DNA of 64,000 nt from Martelella sp. HB161492 (GCF_013184775.1 NZ_JAATVV010000007.1:124001-188000); one strand, 5' to 3'; counted from the first letter of the stretch, positions 10,797 through 21,087 are shown. Notes: generated by a model from the sequence alone, not told the origin. Made by a program: numbers and translations.

Positions 10797-11936
10797 ATGG
10801 ACCGATCGACACAAAAGCTCAAGGCTTTCATCGACGGCGAAGCGCGCGACAACGGCTTCGATGTCTGCCGGATCACGCGCGCCGAAGCCATGCCGGACGC
10901 CGCCGAAGCGCTGCGTCAAGGCATCAGCGCCGGCTATTACGGCACGATGGCATGGATGGAAGCGACTTTTGAACGGCGCTCGAACCCGCTTCATCTCTGG
11001 CCCGAGGCCCGCTCGATCATCATGCTCGGCATGAATTACGGTCCCGACACCGATCCGCGCAGCCTGCTGCAACAGCCGGACAGGGCCAACATCTCGGTCT
11101 ATGCCCGCAATCGCGACTATCACGATGTCATCAAGGGCAAACTGAAACAGATGGCCGGCCGGATCGCCGCAAGGACCGGCGAAGAGGTCAAGGTCTTTGT
11201 CGATACCGCCCCGGTGATGGAAAAGCCTCTGGCTGCCAAAGCCGGGCTCGGCTGGCAGGGCAAGCATACCAATCTCGTCAGCCGCAGCCATGGTTCCTGG
11301 CTGTTTCTCGGCTCGATCTTCACCACCGCAGAGCTTGCCGCGGACCCGGCCGAAAAGGATCATTGCGGACGGTGTCGCGCCTGCCTCGATGCCTGTCCGA
11401 CCGATGCCTTTCCCGCTCCCTACAGGCTGGATGCGCGGCGCTGCATCTCCTATCTGACCATTGAGCATGCCGGCGACATACCGGAGGAATTCCGGGAGAA
11501 GATGGGCAACCGCATCTATGGCTGTGACGACTGTCTTGCCGCCTGCCCCTGGAACAAGTTCGCCCGCGCCGCTGCCGAGATCAAGCTTTCGGCGCGCGAC
11601 GACCTGAAGGCCCCTGAGATCGCAACCTTTCTCGGCTTCGACGATCAGACCTTCCGCGCGTTCTTCTCCGGTTCACCAGTCAAGCGTATCGGCCGCGACC
11701 GCTTTGTGCGAAACTGCCTGATCGCGGCTGGAAACAGCGGTGAAAAGGCCCTTGCCGGCCGTTGCGAATTGCTGCTTGAGGATCCGTCCCCGCAGGTCAG
11801 GGCCATGGCGGTCTGGGCGCTCTCACGGCTGCTGGCAACCGAAGACTTTTCCCGCCTTGCCAGCCGTCATCGCCACGAAACGGACCCGAAAGTCAGCCAT
11901 GAATGGGCAAATGGGAGGAGTGCGCTATGCATCTGA
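10797..11936 (+). CDS. queG: epoxyqueuosine reductase
   Basis: QueG carries out the last step of queuosine synthesis on tRNA, reducing epoxyqueuosine with a cobalamin and two [4Fe-4S] clusters. The 379-aa protein has the N-terminal cobalamin-binding region, cluster motif CGRCRACLDACPTDAF (about 190–205) and second motif CDDCLAACPWNKF (about 242–254), then a HEAT-like C-terminal part (about 300–360) with the conserved KRIGRDRFVRN lead-in. The downstream epimerase gene overlaps its end by 10 nt, so the two are translationally coupled. Confidence 0.97.
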   Translation: MDRSTQKLKAFIDGEARDNGFDVCRITRAEAMPDAAEALRQGISAGYYGTMAWMEATFERRSNPLHLWPEARSIIMLGMNYGPDTDPRSLLQQPDRANISVYARNRDYHDVIKGKLKQMAGRIAARTGEEVKVFVDTAPVMEKPLAAKAGLGWQGKHTNLVSRSHGSWLFLGSIFTTAELAADPAEKDHCGRCRACLDACPTDAFPAPYRLDARRCISYLTIEHAGDIPEEFREKMGNRIYGCDDCLAACPWNKFARAAAEIKLSARDDLKAPEIATFLGFDDQTFRAFFSGSPVKRIGRDRFVRNCLIAAGNSGEKALAGRCELLLEDPSPQVRAMAVWALSRLLATEDFSRLASRHRHETDPKVSHEWANGRSALCI

Positions 11937-12802
11937 TGATCTTTGGTGCCGGCTATTCCGGAAAGGAAATCGGGCGGGCGCTTGCGCCCAATGCCACCCA
12001 GGTTGCCGGAACGATCCGTTCTGCGGACAAGGCCGGCGCACTTGCCGATTGCGGCATGGAGGCGTTCATCTTCGATGGCGAGACGATCGACCCTGCGCTC
12101 AAGCACAAGCTCAGATCCGTCACCCATATCGTCCAGACCATTCCGCCGGGCGACAATGGCGATCCGTTGCTGCGCGCCGCCCGTGGTGCGACACGGCAGG
12201 ATTTCCCCTCACTGCAATGGATCGGCTATCTTTCCACCATCGGCGTCTATGGCGACCACAAGGGCGAATGGATTGATGAAACGGCGCAATGCCGGCCGAC
12301 CTCGCTGCGGTCTCAGCTGCGCTACGAGACCGAACGCAGCTGGCTGCAGGCGGGCGCCAACCATTGCATCCCGGTCGCGATCATGCGGCTTTCCGGCATT
12401 TACGGCCCCGGCCGCAACGTCTTTCTCAAGCTCAGGGATGGCTCCTCGAAGCGGGTGATCAAGCCGGGCCAGGTTTTCAACCGCGTCCGGGTCGAGGATG
12501 TCGGCTTTTCAACCGCCTTTCTCGCCGAACATGGCTTTGGCGGCGTCTTCAACATCACCGATGACGAACCGGCGCCGCCGCAGGACGTGATCGTCGAGGC
12601 GGCCCGGCTGATGGGCATCGCGCCGCCGCCGGAAGTCGCCTTCGAGGCGGCGGAAATGAGCGACATGGCGCGCTCCTTCTGGAGCGACAACAAGCGGGTC
12701 AGCAACAAGAAGATCTGCAATCTCGGCTATGAGTTCGAATTTCCGAACTACAGGCAGTCACTGAAGCAGATGTGGGAACTCGGGCGCCAGGACACAGCCT
12801 GA
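11927..12802 (+). CDS. NAD(P)-dependent epimerase/SDR-family protein
   Basis: The 291-aa protein starts MHLMIFGAGYSGKEIG, a Rossmann nucleotide-binding segment of the GxGxxG type, and carries the extended-SDR features STIGVYGDHKGEWIDE, a tyrosine near RYETERSW and IMRLSGIYGPGRN. ATG 11927 is favoured by the strong RBS GGGAGGAG 6 nt upstream; the frame opens earlier at 11903 without one. It overlaps the end of queG by 10 nt. The same pairing is common in rhizobia, but its substrate is not known. The canonical YxxxK is not clean, so catalytic activity should not be assumed. Confidence 0.85.
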   Translation: MHLMIFGAGYSGKEIGRALAPNATQVAGTIRSADKAGALADCGMEAFIFDGETIDPALKHKLRSVTHIVQTIPPGDNGDPLLRAARGATRQDFPSLQWIGYLSTIGVYGDHKGEWIDETAQCRPTSLRSQLRYETERSWLQAGANHCIPVAIMRLSGIYGPGRNVFLKLRDGSSKRVIKPGQVFNRVRVEDVGFSTAFLAEHGFGGVFNITDDEPAPPQDVIVEAARLMGIAPPPEVAFEAAEMSDMARSFWSDNKRVSNKKICNLGYEFEFPNYRQSLKQMWELGRQDTA

Positions 12803-12812
12803 CACGCCGCCC

Positions 12813-13616
12813 TCAAAGATCAAATGTCGCCGTCACCGGAACATGATCGGACGGCTTTTCCCAGCCGCGTGCCTCGGCCAGGATGTCGATGCCGGCAAGG
12901 GCTGGCGCAATATCGGGCGAAGACCAGACATGATCGAGCCTGCGGCCGCGATTGGCGGCAAGCCAGTCCTTGGCGCGGTAACTCCACCACGTATAGATCT
13001 TCTCCTCATCCGGCACGCCCTGGCGCATCAGATCGACCCAGCCACCAGCCGCCATCACCGCCTTCAGCCCATCGGTTTCAACCGGCGTATGGCTGACAAT
13101 CTTCAGCAGCTGCTTGTGCGACCAGACATCATTCTCGAGCGGCGCAATGTTGAGATCACCCACCAGAACGGAGGAGACACCATCGCCCTTATCCGCCTGA
13201 AGAGCCTTCATTTCTTCTATGAAATCAAGCTTATGGCGAAACTTCGGATTGATTTCGGGATCCGGCTCGTCACCGCCGGCCGGCACATAGAAATTGTGCA
13301 GCCGGATCTTGCGACCACCCGCCTCGAACACCGCGGAGATATGGCGGGTATCGCCCATCTGGCAGTAATCGGTGGAAAAACTCTCCGACAGCGGCAGGCG
13401 TGAAGCGATCGCCACGCCATGATAACCCTTCTGGCCGTGCATGATGATATGCTCGTATCCGAGCGCCTTCAGCGGCTTCAGCGGAAACTGGTCATTGGTG
13501 CATTTTATTTCCTGCAGACAGAGCACGTCCGGGCGGCTGGCGGCCGCAAAGCGCTCGACGATCGGCATACGCAGCCGCACCGAGTTGATGTTCCAGGTCG
13601 AAATCTTCAGCTGCAT
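12813..13616 (-). CDS. xthA: exodeoxyribonuclease III
   Basis: This AP endonuclease/3'–5' exonuclease acts in base-excision repair. The 267-aa protein shows the EEP-family motifs in order: STWNINSVR (N-terminal), CLQEIKC (metal-binding Glu), YVPAGGDEPD, VGDLNIAPLENDVW (catalytic Asp and Asn) and the terminal SDHVPVTA His. ATG 13616 has GGGA about 9 nt upstream; the in-frame ATG at 13646 adds ten residues without family similarity. It converges on the epimerase gene with 10 bp between stops. Length is normal for the XthA type. Confidence 0.95.
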   Translation of the reverse strand: MQLKISTWNINSVRLRMPIVERFAAASRPDVLCLQEIKCTNDQFPLKPLKALGYEHIIMHGQKGYHGVAIASRLPLSESFSTDYCQMGDTRHISAVFEAGGRKIRLHNFYVPAGGDEPDPEINPKFRHKLDFIEEMKALQADKGDGVSSVLVGDLNIAPLENDVWSHKQLLKIVSHTPVETDGLKAVMAAGGWVDLMRQGVPDEEKIYTWWSYRAKDWLAANRGRRLDHVWSSPDIAPALAGIDILAEARGWEKPSDHVPVTATFDL

Positions 13617-13684
13617 CTGCCATTCCCGCCATTGCCGATCAAACAAGGCCCAGCAATAGGCGATTCTCAGGCCGGATCAAAGGT

Positions 13685-14428
13685 TCAATTCGGACCTGAC
13701 ATGATGTCATCATAGGGGATGCGGAAGGTCGACGGCCCGAACTGGATGCCGGAACGGGTATTGAACAGCATCACCGTCGTGTCCTTGCCCTGGGCATCGG
13801 TCACGATCCACTGGCGCAGGTCGAAGGTCTTGGTGTCGAAGGTCAGCGTGATGGTCTGGTCGCCGAAGATCGTCTTGTCGCCGAGCACGATCGTTGTCAG
13901 ACCATCCTTTTCCTGAACATCGCGCACCATGCGATGCTGCAGATCGATATTGTCGGAGAGCAGCAGGCTGAGCGGCGTGCGAGACAGCGGATAGAAGTCC
14001 CAGGTCTCAAGCTTGGTGTTGCCGATGGCGACATTGCGCCCGTCCGCGATGACCTTGACCGGCGACGGCTGGTCATAGTCGAAGCGCAGCTTGCCCGGCC
14101 TTTCGAGATAGAATTTGCCGCCCTGCTGGTCGCCGGTCGGGCCGAACTGAACAAACTCGCCGGTCATCGTCTTGACCGAGGAAAAGTGATCCGCGATCTT
14201 CTGTGCCACATCGGCCGGTGCGGGGGTCACCGGCGCGCCTGCAGCCGGCGCGTCTCCACGATGGGTCGGCAGCGGAACATTGCTGCCTGTCGGCAGTTCG
14301 GGCGGGGTCGTCAGGGCTTCCGGCGGCGTGGGTGCCTGCGCGAATGCCGAAACCGGCAGCATCCCCACAACGAGGAGCGCGGCGAGGCCGAGCCTTTTAT
14401 GTGCGGCTTTCTTGGTTTCAGAGGCCAT
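13685..14428 (-). CDS. LolA-like outer-membrane lipoprotein carrier protein
   Basis: The 247-aa precursor has an N-terminal signal peptide ending near PVSAFA, a Pro-rich linker and then the LolA fold: beta-strands around SVKTMTGEFVQFG, GKFYLERPGKLRFDYDQPSP, VKVIADGRNV and ETWDFYPLSRTPLSLLL. LolA carries lipoproteins from the inner to the outer membrane across the periplasm. ATG 14428 has AAGGA 9 nt upstream; the open frame extends further upstream without an RBS. It lies 135 bp after ftsK on the same strand, a conserved rhizobial arrangement. Confidence 0.88.
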   Translation of the reverse strand: MASETKKAAHKRLGLAALLVVGMLPVSAFAQAPTPPEALTTPPELPTGSNVPLPTHRGDAPAAGAPVTPAPADVAQKIADHFSSVKTMTGEFVQFGPTGDQQGGKFYLERPGKLRFDYDQPSPVKVIADGRNVAIGNTKLETWDFYPLSRTPLSLLLSDNIDLQHRMVRDVQEKDGLTTIVLGDKTIFGDQTITLTFDTKTFDLRQWIVTDAQGKDTTVMLFNTRSGIQFGPSTFRIPYDDIMSGPN

Positions 14429-14563
14429 GCCGTTCATTCCTTCGTCATTCAATGTCTCAATGAGCTCTATAACGGCCCAGATAGGATTTCGTGCCCCGCC
14501 ATCAAGGCGCCTTGATGGCAAGGCCCGCCTGAAAGCCGGCAGATCCGGCTTTCTCGCCAGCAA

Positions 14564-17278
14564 TCAGCGCGGCCCTTCGATAATGTCCTGTTCGGTGGGA
14601 ACCAGGATTTCGCGCTTTCCGGCATGGTTGGCCGGGCCGATCACCCCTTCCTGCTCCATGCGCTCAATCAGGCTGGCTGCGCGGTTATAGCCGATGCCGA
14701 GCCGGCGCTGGATATAGGAGGTCGAAGCCTTGCCATCCCGAAGCACGATCGCCACGGCCTGGTCATAAGGATCATCCGAACGGCCGAGATTGCCAAGGCT
14801 GCCATCGCCCATATCGCCATCCTCGTCATCCTCGGCGGTAATCGCCTCAAGATAATCCGGCGTTCCCTGCGTCTTGAGATAGGCGACGATTTCCTCGACC
14901 TCAGGATCGGAAACGAAGGGGCCGTGAACACGCTGGATGCGGCCGCCACCGGCCATGTGCAGCATGTCGCCCTGACCGAGCAGCTGTTCGGCCCCCTGTT
15001 CGCCGAGAATGGTCCGGCTGTCGATCTTGGATGTGACCTGGAAGGAAATGCGGGTCGGGAAATTGGCCTTGATCGTGCCGGTGATGACATCGACCGAAGG
15101 ACGCTGGGTGGCCATGATGACGTGGATACCGGCCGCACGGGCCATCTGCGCCAGCCGCTGCACCGCGCCTTCGATATCCTTGCCGGCCACCATCATCAGA
15201 TCGGCCATCTCATCGATGATCACGACGATATAGGGCATCGGCGACATGTCGAATTCTTCGGTCTCGTAAAGCGCCTCACCGGTCTCGCGATCAAAGCCGA
15301 CCTGAACCGTGCGCGACAGCGTCTCGCCCTTTTCCTCGGCCTGCTTCACCCGCGTATTGAAGCCGTCAATATTACGCACGCCGAGCTTGGCCATCTTCTT
15401 GTAGCGCTCTTCCATCTCCCGCACGGTCCATTTGAGCGCGACCACCGCCTTTTTCGGATCGGTCACAACCGGCGACAGAAGATGGGGAATGCCATCATAG
15501 ACGGAGAGTTCAAGCATTTTCGGGTCGATCATGATCAGCCGGCACTGGTCCGGCGACATGCGGTAGAGCAGCGACAGGATCATGGTATTGACCGCAACCG
15601 ACTTGCCCGAGCCGGTGGTACCGGCAATCAGCAGATGCGGCATCTTGGCGAGATCGACCGTAACCGGTTCGCCGCCAATGGTCTTGCCAAGCGCCATGGC
15701 GAGCTTGGCCTTGCTCTTCTCGAAATCCTCGCTGGCGATGATTTCCCGCAGAAATACGGTTTCCCGGGTCGGGTTCGGCAATTCGATGCCGATGGCATTG
15801 CGGCCGGGAATAACGGCAACACGTGCCGAAATGGCCGACATCGACCGGGCAATGTCATCGGCCAGACCGATGACGCGCGACGACTTGATTCCGGGCGCCG
15901 GCTCGAGCTCGTAAAGCGTGACAACCGGGCCGGGACGGACATGGATGATCTCACCCTTGACGCCGAAATCCTCCAGCACGCCTTCCAGCATACGGGCATT
16001 CTGTTCCAGCATCTCCGGTGACAGCGCGCGGTCGCGGGCAATCCCCTTCGGTTCGGCCAGAAGGTGGACCGCGGGAAGCTTGAAGCCGTCATCACTGATG
16101 AACGATGCCTGCGCGTCACGGGCCACCCGGGCGCTTGGCCGCGGTGGCGGCGCTGCCTGCGCCACGAAATTGGCCCGCGGCATCCGCCCGCCACCGGCAG
16201 CGGTCATCTCCGGATCGCGACGGCCGCGGCCGTCGGCCGGGCCACCATCGAAATCAGCGCTCAAAACACCCTGCGGCAGGACCTCGGCAGCGAAATCGTC
16301 ATCATCCTCATATTCATCGAAAGGCGGCACGAAACCGGGCGCCCCGCGCGTCGCGCGGACATCGGGATCGATCAGGCTCGGCTCACCACGGCGCTGATAG
16401 GTGGGCGCCTCCAAGGGGGCATCGAGCCCGTCGAGCCGCTCAAGGGCGTCCTGATTGAAATCATAGGGCTCTTCAAAACCCTCGTCATCGTGACGGCGCG
16501 GGCTGCGGCCGAAAATGCGGTTGAAACGTGCCCTGATGATCAGCCAGGAATGCTCCATATAGCCCAGCAGCGGCAGCAGCGAGAAACCATGTTCGCGCTC
16601 GTCATCAAGATCGCCGACGGAAGGGATGGAGGAAGCCTCCGCCCGTTTCTTCGCCTGTGCCGATTCCGGCACGACCCGGGGATGACGAATGATCAGCCCG
16701 GCCGAAAACAGCATCAGAAACAGTGCCGGCAGCGCAAAAATCGCACCAATGATGATGGCGGCAATGCCCGCCGGATAATGACCGATGAAAAGCGCTGGAA
16801 AGCGCAGCACCAGATCGCCGGCAACACCGCCAAGCCCGTTGGGCAGCGGCCAGGTCGGCGGCGCCGGAACACAGCCGAGCACCGATGCGGTCATCGCCGA
16901 ACCGCCGAGCCAGGCAAAAAAGCGAGACGGCTTGCGATAGATCTTGCGGCCGGTCATCATCGACAGCGACCAGGCAAGAACAGGCAGAAGCGCAAACACG
17001 GCGGCAAGCCCCAATGTCTGCATCACGATGTCGGAAAATTCCGCACCGCCATAGCCGAGAAGATTGGTGGGCAATCTGCCCGTTGCGTGAAAACTTGACG
17101 GATCGGCGACATTCCAGGTCGCCAGCGCCGCAATGGCAACGCAGAGCGCACCAAACAGAACAATACCGAGAAGGGCGACGATCTGGCGCCACAGGAAAGC
17201 GAGGACCGAAAATTCACCGTCGCCGCGCCCGCTCATCCGTTCTGCCGATGCCGTCATTCCTGTCTTTGCCATACTCAA
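14564..17278 (-). CDS. ftsK: DNA translocase FtsK
   Basis: FtsK is the septal DNA pump that moves chromosome ends apart and activates XerCD at dif. The 904-aa protein has four hydrophobic segments near the N-terminus (about 30–205), a Pro/Asp/Arg-rich linker (about 205–400), and the motor domain with Walker [13 protein letters not shown], Walker [13 protein letters not shown] and [13 protein letters not shown]. The C-terminal gamma winged helix (about 840–895) includes [17 protein letters not shown], the DNA-reading helix for KOPS-like sites. The length is typical of rhizobial FtsK, with a linker much shorter than in E. coli. Confidence 0.98.
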   Translation of the reverse strand: MSMAKTGMTASAERMSGRGDGEFSVLAFLWRQIVALLGIVLFGALCVAIAALATWNVADPSSFHATGRLPTNLLGYGGAEFSDIVMQTLGLAAVFALLPVLAWSLSMMTGRKIYRKPSRFFAWLGGSAMTASVLGCVPAPPTWPLPNGLGGVAGDLVLRFPALFIGHYPAGIAAIIIGAIFALPALFLMLFSAGLIIRHPRVVPESAQAKKRAEASSIPSVGDLDDEREHGFSLLPLLGYMEHSWLIIRARFNRIFGRSPRRHDDEGFEEPYDFNQDALERLDGLDAPLEAPTYQRRGEPSLIDPDVRATRGAPGFVPPFDEYEDDDDFAAEVLPQGVLSADFDGGPADGRGRRDPEMTAAGGGRMPRANFVAQAAPPPRPSARVARDAQASFISDDGFKLPAVHLLAEPKGIARDRALSPEMLEQNARMLEGVLEDFGVKGEIIHVRPGPVVTLYELEPAPGIKSSRVIGLADDIARSMSAISARVAVIPGRNAIGIELPNPTRETVFLREIIASEDFEKSKAKLAMALGKTIGGEPVTVDLAKMPHLLIAGTTGSGKSVAVNTMILSLLYRMSPDQCRLIMIDPKMLELSVYDGIPHLLSPVVTDPKKAVVALKWTVREMEERYKKMAKLGVRNIDGFNTRVKQAEEKGETLSRTVQVGFDRETGEALYETEEFDMSPMPYIVVIIDEMADLMMVAGKDIEGAVQRLAQMARAAGIHVIMATQRPSVDVITGTIKANFPTRISFQVTSKIDSRTILGEQGAEQLLGQGDMLHMAGGGRIQRVHGPFVSDPEVEEIVAYLKTQGTPDYLEAITAEDDEDGDMGDGSLGNLGRSDDPYDQAVAIVLRDGKASTSYIQRRLGIGYNRAASLIERMEQEGVIGPANHAGKREILVPTEQDIIEGPR

Positions 17279-17331
17279 ACCCGCTCAGTCTTGGGAATGG
17301 CCGGCAACCCTGAGCGGGCTACCGCACCGCC

Positions 17332-17433
17332 TAGAGCGCCGTGCTTCCATCCGGACGCCCGAAGGACGCTCTATCTCTATGTTTTTCGAGCGTTTCCGGA
17401 CAGAAAACCGGTATCCGCTTTCCCGGAAACGCT
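17332..17433. repeat. palindromic intergenic repeat of rhizobial type
   Basis: AGCGTTTCCGG (17389–17399) and CCGGAAACGCT (17423–17433) form a perfect 11-bp inverted repeat around a core containing GAAAACCGGTATCCGCTTTC. A second weaker dyad, TAGAGCG (17332–17338) and CGCTCTA (17367–17373), adjoins it. Short palindromes with a GAAAACCGG…TTTTC core are dispersed between genes in many Rhizobiaceae genomes. Only one copy is obvious in this window. It lies upstream of ftsK and downstream of the amtB terminator. Confidence 0.6.
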
Positions 17434-17543
17434 GCAGCCCGATCGCTATCGGACAATTCTCACCACTGTGAGACTAGCAGCGAGGAGTTAATGCCTCTTT
17501 AACCATGGCAGGCGGCCGACCATTTTCGCAGGCACCGCCATAA

Positions 17544-17570
17544 ACAAAAACCCGGGCCGAAAGGCCCGGG
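17544..17570 (-). terminator. Rho-independent terminator of glnK–amtB
   Basis: CCCGGGCC–GAAA–GGCCCGGG (17551–17570) is a perfect 8-bp GC stem with a GAAA loop. On the minus strand it is followed by TTTTTGTTTA. It lies 45 bp after the amtB stop. Confidence 0.9.
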
Positions 17571-17615
17571 TTGATGGCAAGGCTCCTGCGGGGAGCCAAG
17601 CGGGATAAGATCCGG

Positions 17616-18959
17616 TTACTTGAATTCCGGATAGGCTTCGACGCCGATTTCGGCCTTGTCGAGACCGGCTGTTTCCTCTTCCGGCGAAACCCGGATGCCC
17701 ATGACGGCCTTGAGGATGAGCCAGACGACCAGCGACACGACGAAGGTGAAGATACCGATCGAAACAATACCGATGATCTGCGTGACATAGCTGGTGTCGG
17801 GGTTCGTCAGCGGAACGATGAAGGTACCCCAGATACCGGCGCAAAGGTGAACCGGAATAGCACCGACAACGTCATCGATCTTCAGCTTGTCGAGCAGCGG
17901 GACAACGACAACAACGATAACACCGCCGATGGCACCGATGAAGAGAGCGGCCGGAACGGACGGCGTCAGCGGCTCAGCCGTGATGGCAACGAGACCGGCA
18001 AGCGCACCGTTGAGAACCATGGTGACGTCGACCTTCTTGTAGATGATCTGCAGAAGGATCATGACGACGACGGCGCCGGCAGCAGCGGCCAGGTTGGTGT
18101 TGACGAAGATCTTCGAAACGGCCGATGCATCGGCAATCGAACCGAGTGCGAGCTGCGAACCGCCGTTAAAGCCGAACCAGCCGAGCCACAGGATGAAGGT
18201 ACCGAGAACGGCGAGCGGAATGTTCGAGCCCGGCATCGGGTTGACCGTACCGTCGGAGGAGAACTTGCCAAGGCGCGGGCCGAGAACCAGGGCACCGGCG
18301 AGCGCTGCCCAGCCACCGACCGAGTGAACCAGCGTCGAGCCGGCGAAGTCGGAGAAGCCCATTTCGGACAGCCAGCCGCCGCCCCACTGCCAGGAACCGG
18401 TGATCGGGTACATGAAGCCCGTCAGGATGACGGTGAAGATCATGAACGGCCAGAGCTTGATGCGCTCGGCAAGCGTGCCCGAGACAACCGAAGCGGCCGT
18501 GGCGCAGAACACCATCTGGAAGAACCAGTCGGAAGCGACCGAATAGGACGAACCATCAGCCATGGCCGAAGCAGCTTCTGCATCCGGCGTCGGGATCATG
18601 TAGGGACCGAATGTGCCGATGAAGCCACCGTCGACATTGGTGTACATCAGGCTGTAGCCGGTGAACCAGAACATCAGACCGCCAACGGCATAGATGGCGA
18701 CGTTCTTGAGGCCCTGCATCGAAGCGTTCTTGGTCCGCACCAGGCCCATTTCGAGCATGGCGAAACCAGCAGCCATCCACATGACGAGGAAGCCCATCAC
18801 GAGGAACAGCAGCGTGTTCAGGATCCAGGCCACCTCACCCGGAACGCCTGCGGCTGTGGAAAGATCAATCACGGTCGTGTCCTGGGCAAAAGCCGGGAGC
18901 GCAAAAGAGCCAGCAGCAATAACGCTGGCGCCCGCGACAAGTTTGAGTTTGGAATACAT
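17616..18959 (-). CDS. amtB: ammonium transporter (Amt family), paralogue 1
   Basis: Amt proteins are trimeric inner-membrane ammonium channels. The 447-aa precursor has a signal peptide (ends near PAFA) and 11 predicted helices. It keeps the pore residues: the DFAGSTLVHSVGG Asp and first His, and the second His in IPVHLCAGIWG. ATG 18959 (MYSKLKLVAG) has AGGGGG about 8 nt upstream; the frame opens further upstream into the glnK end. It follows glnK by 22 nt, so GlnK probably plugs this channel. It differs strongly from the second Amt encoded at 19653, for example at the N-terminus (VAWILNTLLFLVMGFLVMW). Confidence 0.93.
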   Translation of the reverse strand: MYSKLKLVAGASVIAAGSFALPAFAQDTTVIDLSTAAGVPGEVAWILNTLLFLVMGFLVMWMAAGFAMLEMGLVRTKNASMQGLKNVAIYAVGGLMFWFTGYSLMYTNVDGGFIGTFGPYMIPTPDAEAASAMADGSSYSVASDWFFQMVFCATAASVVSGTLAERIKLWPFMIFTVILTGFMYPITGSWQWGGGWLSEMGFSDFAGSTLVHSVGGWAALAGALVLGPRLGKFSSDGTVNPMPGSNIPLAVLGTFILWLGWFGFNGGSQLALGSIADASAVSKIFVNTNLAAAAGAVVVMILLQIIYKKVDVTMVLNGALAGLVAITAEPLTPSVPAALFIGAIGGVIVVVVVPLLDKLKIDDVVGAIPVHLCAGIWGTFIVPLTNPDTSYVTQIIGIVSIGIFTFVVSLVVWLILKAVMGIRVSPEEETAGLDKAEIGVEAYPEFK

Positions 18960-18981
18960 AGAAAGAATACCCCCTGCGGTT

Positions 18982-19389
<408 letters not shown>

Positions 19390-19410
19390 TCAGAGGCCCT
19401 CAACATACAT

Positions 19411-19425
19411 TCAAAGTGCGTGCCA
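19411..19425 (-). promoter_or_regulatory. sigma-54 promoter of glnK–amtB
   Basis: On the minus strand the sequence TGGCACGCACTTTGA matches the −24/−12 consensus TGGCAC-N5-TTGC with one change in the last base. Transcription would start near 19400, giving a leader of about 80 nt before glnK. This fits NtrC-controlled nitrogen-starvation expression. I found no convincing NtrC dyad upstream by eye. Confidence 0.8.
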
Positions 19426-19605
19426 GTTTCAACAATCCGTTGATGCGCCCCGAATCTTGGCCGCATTTTCCCCACAAAATCAGCACGCTGCCGCCACAGC
19501 CTTCGGGCTGCGCTCAGAATCTAAGCAATTTTTGAAATTTGCGCATCTATTAAGCAGGCGACTGCCTCGAAAAAAGACGTAAAAACAGGCAGCCCAGCGC
19601 GAGGA

Positions 19606-19638
19606 CGCCGCCGCATTCCTGTCCGAAATGCGGCGGCG
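19606..19638 (-). terminator. inverted repeat after the second amtB, possible terminator
   Basis: CGCCGCCGCATT (19606–19617) and AATGCGGCGGCG (19627–19638) form a perfect 12-bp stem with a 9-nt loop, 15 bp after the amtB2 stop. No T-run follows immediately on the minus strand; a run of five T residues appears about 20 nt later. It may be an atypical terminator or an mRNA 3'-end stabiliser. Confidence 0.5.
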
Positions 19639-19652
19639 AATCGTTTCTCTGA

Positions 19653-20981
19653 TTACATGTGATAAGCGCGTTCGCCGTGCGAGGCGAGGTCGAGACCGGC
19701 CAGCTCATCATCCTGAGAGACACGCAGACCGACAATGATGTCGACGATCTTGTAGAGGATCACCGAACCGATCAGGCACCAGGCGATGGTGGTGGCAACG
19801 GCGATAAGCTGGGTCATGAACTGACCGGCCATGGTGACACCGTCGGCATAGCCGATGCCGCCCAGAGAGGACGAGGCGAAGATGCCGGTTGCCAGCGCGC
19901 CGAAGAAACCGCCGACGCCATGGACACCGAAGACATCTGCGGTATCGTCATAGCCGAAGCGATGCTTGACGGCCGTGACGAAGAAATAGCAGAGCGGCGA
20001 AACCAGGAGCCCCATGATGATGGCACCCATGGGCCCGGCAATGCCGGCCGCCGGGGTGATCGCGACCAGGCCGGCCACCATGCCCGACGCAGCGCCGAGC
20101 ATCGAGGCCTTGCCGCGGGTCATCTTTTCAACCAGGCACCAGGACACCGTTGCGGCGGCCGTTGCGACGAAGGTGTTGACGGTTGCCAGCATGGCACCGC
20201 CCGACGCTTCGAGGTTGGAGCCGGCATTGAAGCCAAACCAGCCAAACCACAGCATGGCAGCGCCGACCATGGTCAGCGTCATGGAATGCGGCGCCATTTC
20301 TTCCGATTCCAGATGCATGCGCTTGCCGACCATGATGGCGCCGACAAGACCGGCGACACCGGCATTGATGTGAACCACGGTTCCGCCAGCGAAATCGAGC
20401 GCGCCGAGATCAAACAGGAAGCCACTTGCATCCCAGACCATGTGCGCGATCGGGAAATAGACGACGGTGACCCAGAGTGCGCAGAACAGAACGGCGGCGG
20501 AGAACTTGATCCGCTCGGCGAAGGCGCCCAGGATCAGCGCCGGCGTGATCGCGGCAAAGGTCATCTGGAACAGCATGAAGATATATTCCGGAATAACCGC
20601 ATCCGAGAAGGTTGCCGCCGTGCTGTCAGGTGTGACACCGGACAGAAACAGCTTGGAAAAGCCGCCGAAGAAGGGATTGACGGCACCGCCAAAGGTGAAG
20701 GAATAGCCGTAGATCACCCAGATCAGCATGACGGTACAGGCAACAACGGTGCATTGCATCAGCACCGAGAGCATGTTTTTCGAACGCACCAGGCCGCCGT
20801 AAAACAGGGCGAGGCCGGGCAGAATCATGAAAAGAACGAGCAAAGTGGCAATGAACATAAAGGCCGTGTCGCCTTTGTCAGGCACAGGCGCATCCTGCGC
20901 ATGGGCGGAGAGAGGCAGCAGGGCTGCCACACAACCAAGCCCAAGCCATCTCATTCTGTTAAGAAGAATTCCGGTGGTCAT
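19653..20981 (-). CDS. amtB: ammonium transporter (Amt family), paralogue 2
   Basis: The 442-aa protein has a signal peptide (ends near PLSAHA) and 11 transmembrane segments. It is closer to E. coli AmtB than its neighbour: DTAFMFIATLLVLFMILPGLALFYGGLVRSKN at the N-terminus (quoted in parts: DTAFMFIATLLV and FYGGLVRSKN), DFAGGTVVHINAG with the first pore His, and FGVHGVGGFFGALATG with the second. It has its own sigma-54 promoter about 90 bp upstream and no glnK beside it, but the glnK–amtB operon follows on the same strand. It probably shares GlnK with paralogue 1. Confidence 0.93.
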   Translation of the reverse strand: MTTGILLNRMRWLGLGCVAALLPLSAHAQDAPVPDKGDTAFMFIATLLVLFMILPGLALFYGGLVRSKNMLSVLMQCTVVACTVMLIWVIYGYSFTFGGAVNPFFGGFSKLFLSGVTPDSTAATFSDAVIPEYIFMLFQMTFAAITPALILGAFAERIKFSAAVLFCALWVTVVYFPIAHMVWDASGFLFDLGALDFAGGTVVHINAGVAGLVGAIMVGKRMHLESEEMAPHSMTLTMVGAAMLWFGWFGFNAGSNLEASGGAMLATVNTFVATAAATVSWCLVEKMTRGKASMLGAASGMVAGLVAITPAAGIAGPMGAIIMGLLVSPLCYFFVTAVKHRFGYDDTADVFGVHGVGGFFGALATGIFASSSLGGIGYADGVTMAGQFMTQLIAVATTIAWCLIGSVILYKIVDIIVGLRVSQDDELAGLDLASHGERAYHM

Positions 20982-21071
20982 CTATCGGCCTTTCTTGCAG
21001 AAAACCGCTGACCGGACCCGCAGCCCCGCCCGATACGGAGCCGACCGGAGCCGGCGCGTGTAGACATGCAA

Positions 21072-21087
21072 TACAAGGCGCGTGCCA
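21072..21087 (-). promoter_or_regulatory. sigma-54 promoter of the second amtB
   Basis: TGGCACGCGCCTTGTA on the minus strand matches the −24/−12 consensus, with TTGT in place of TTGC. It shares AACTGGCACGC with the glnK promoter and lies the same distance from its gene (about 90 bp). Both genes are therefore likely to respond to nitrogen limitation through the same activator. Confidence 0.78.

Noticed and set aside
14624-16021. 465-codon plus-strand frame opposite ftsK
   Set aside because: Shadow frame; the opposite strand carries the FtsK motor motifs.
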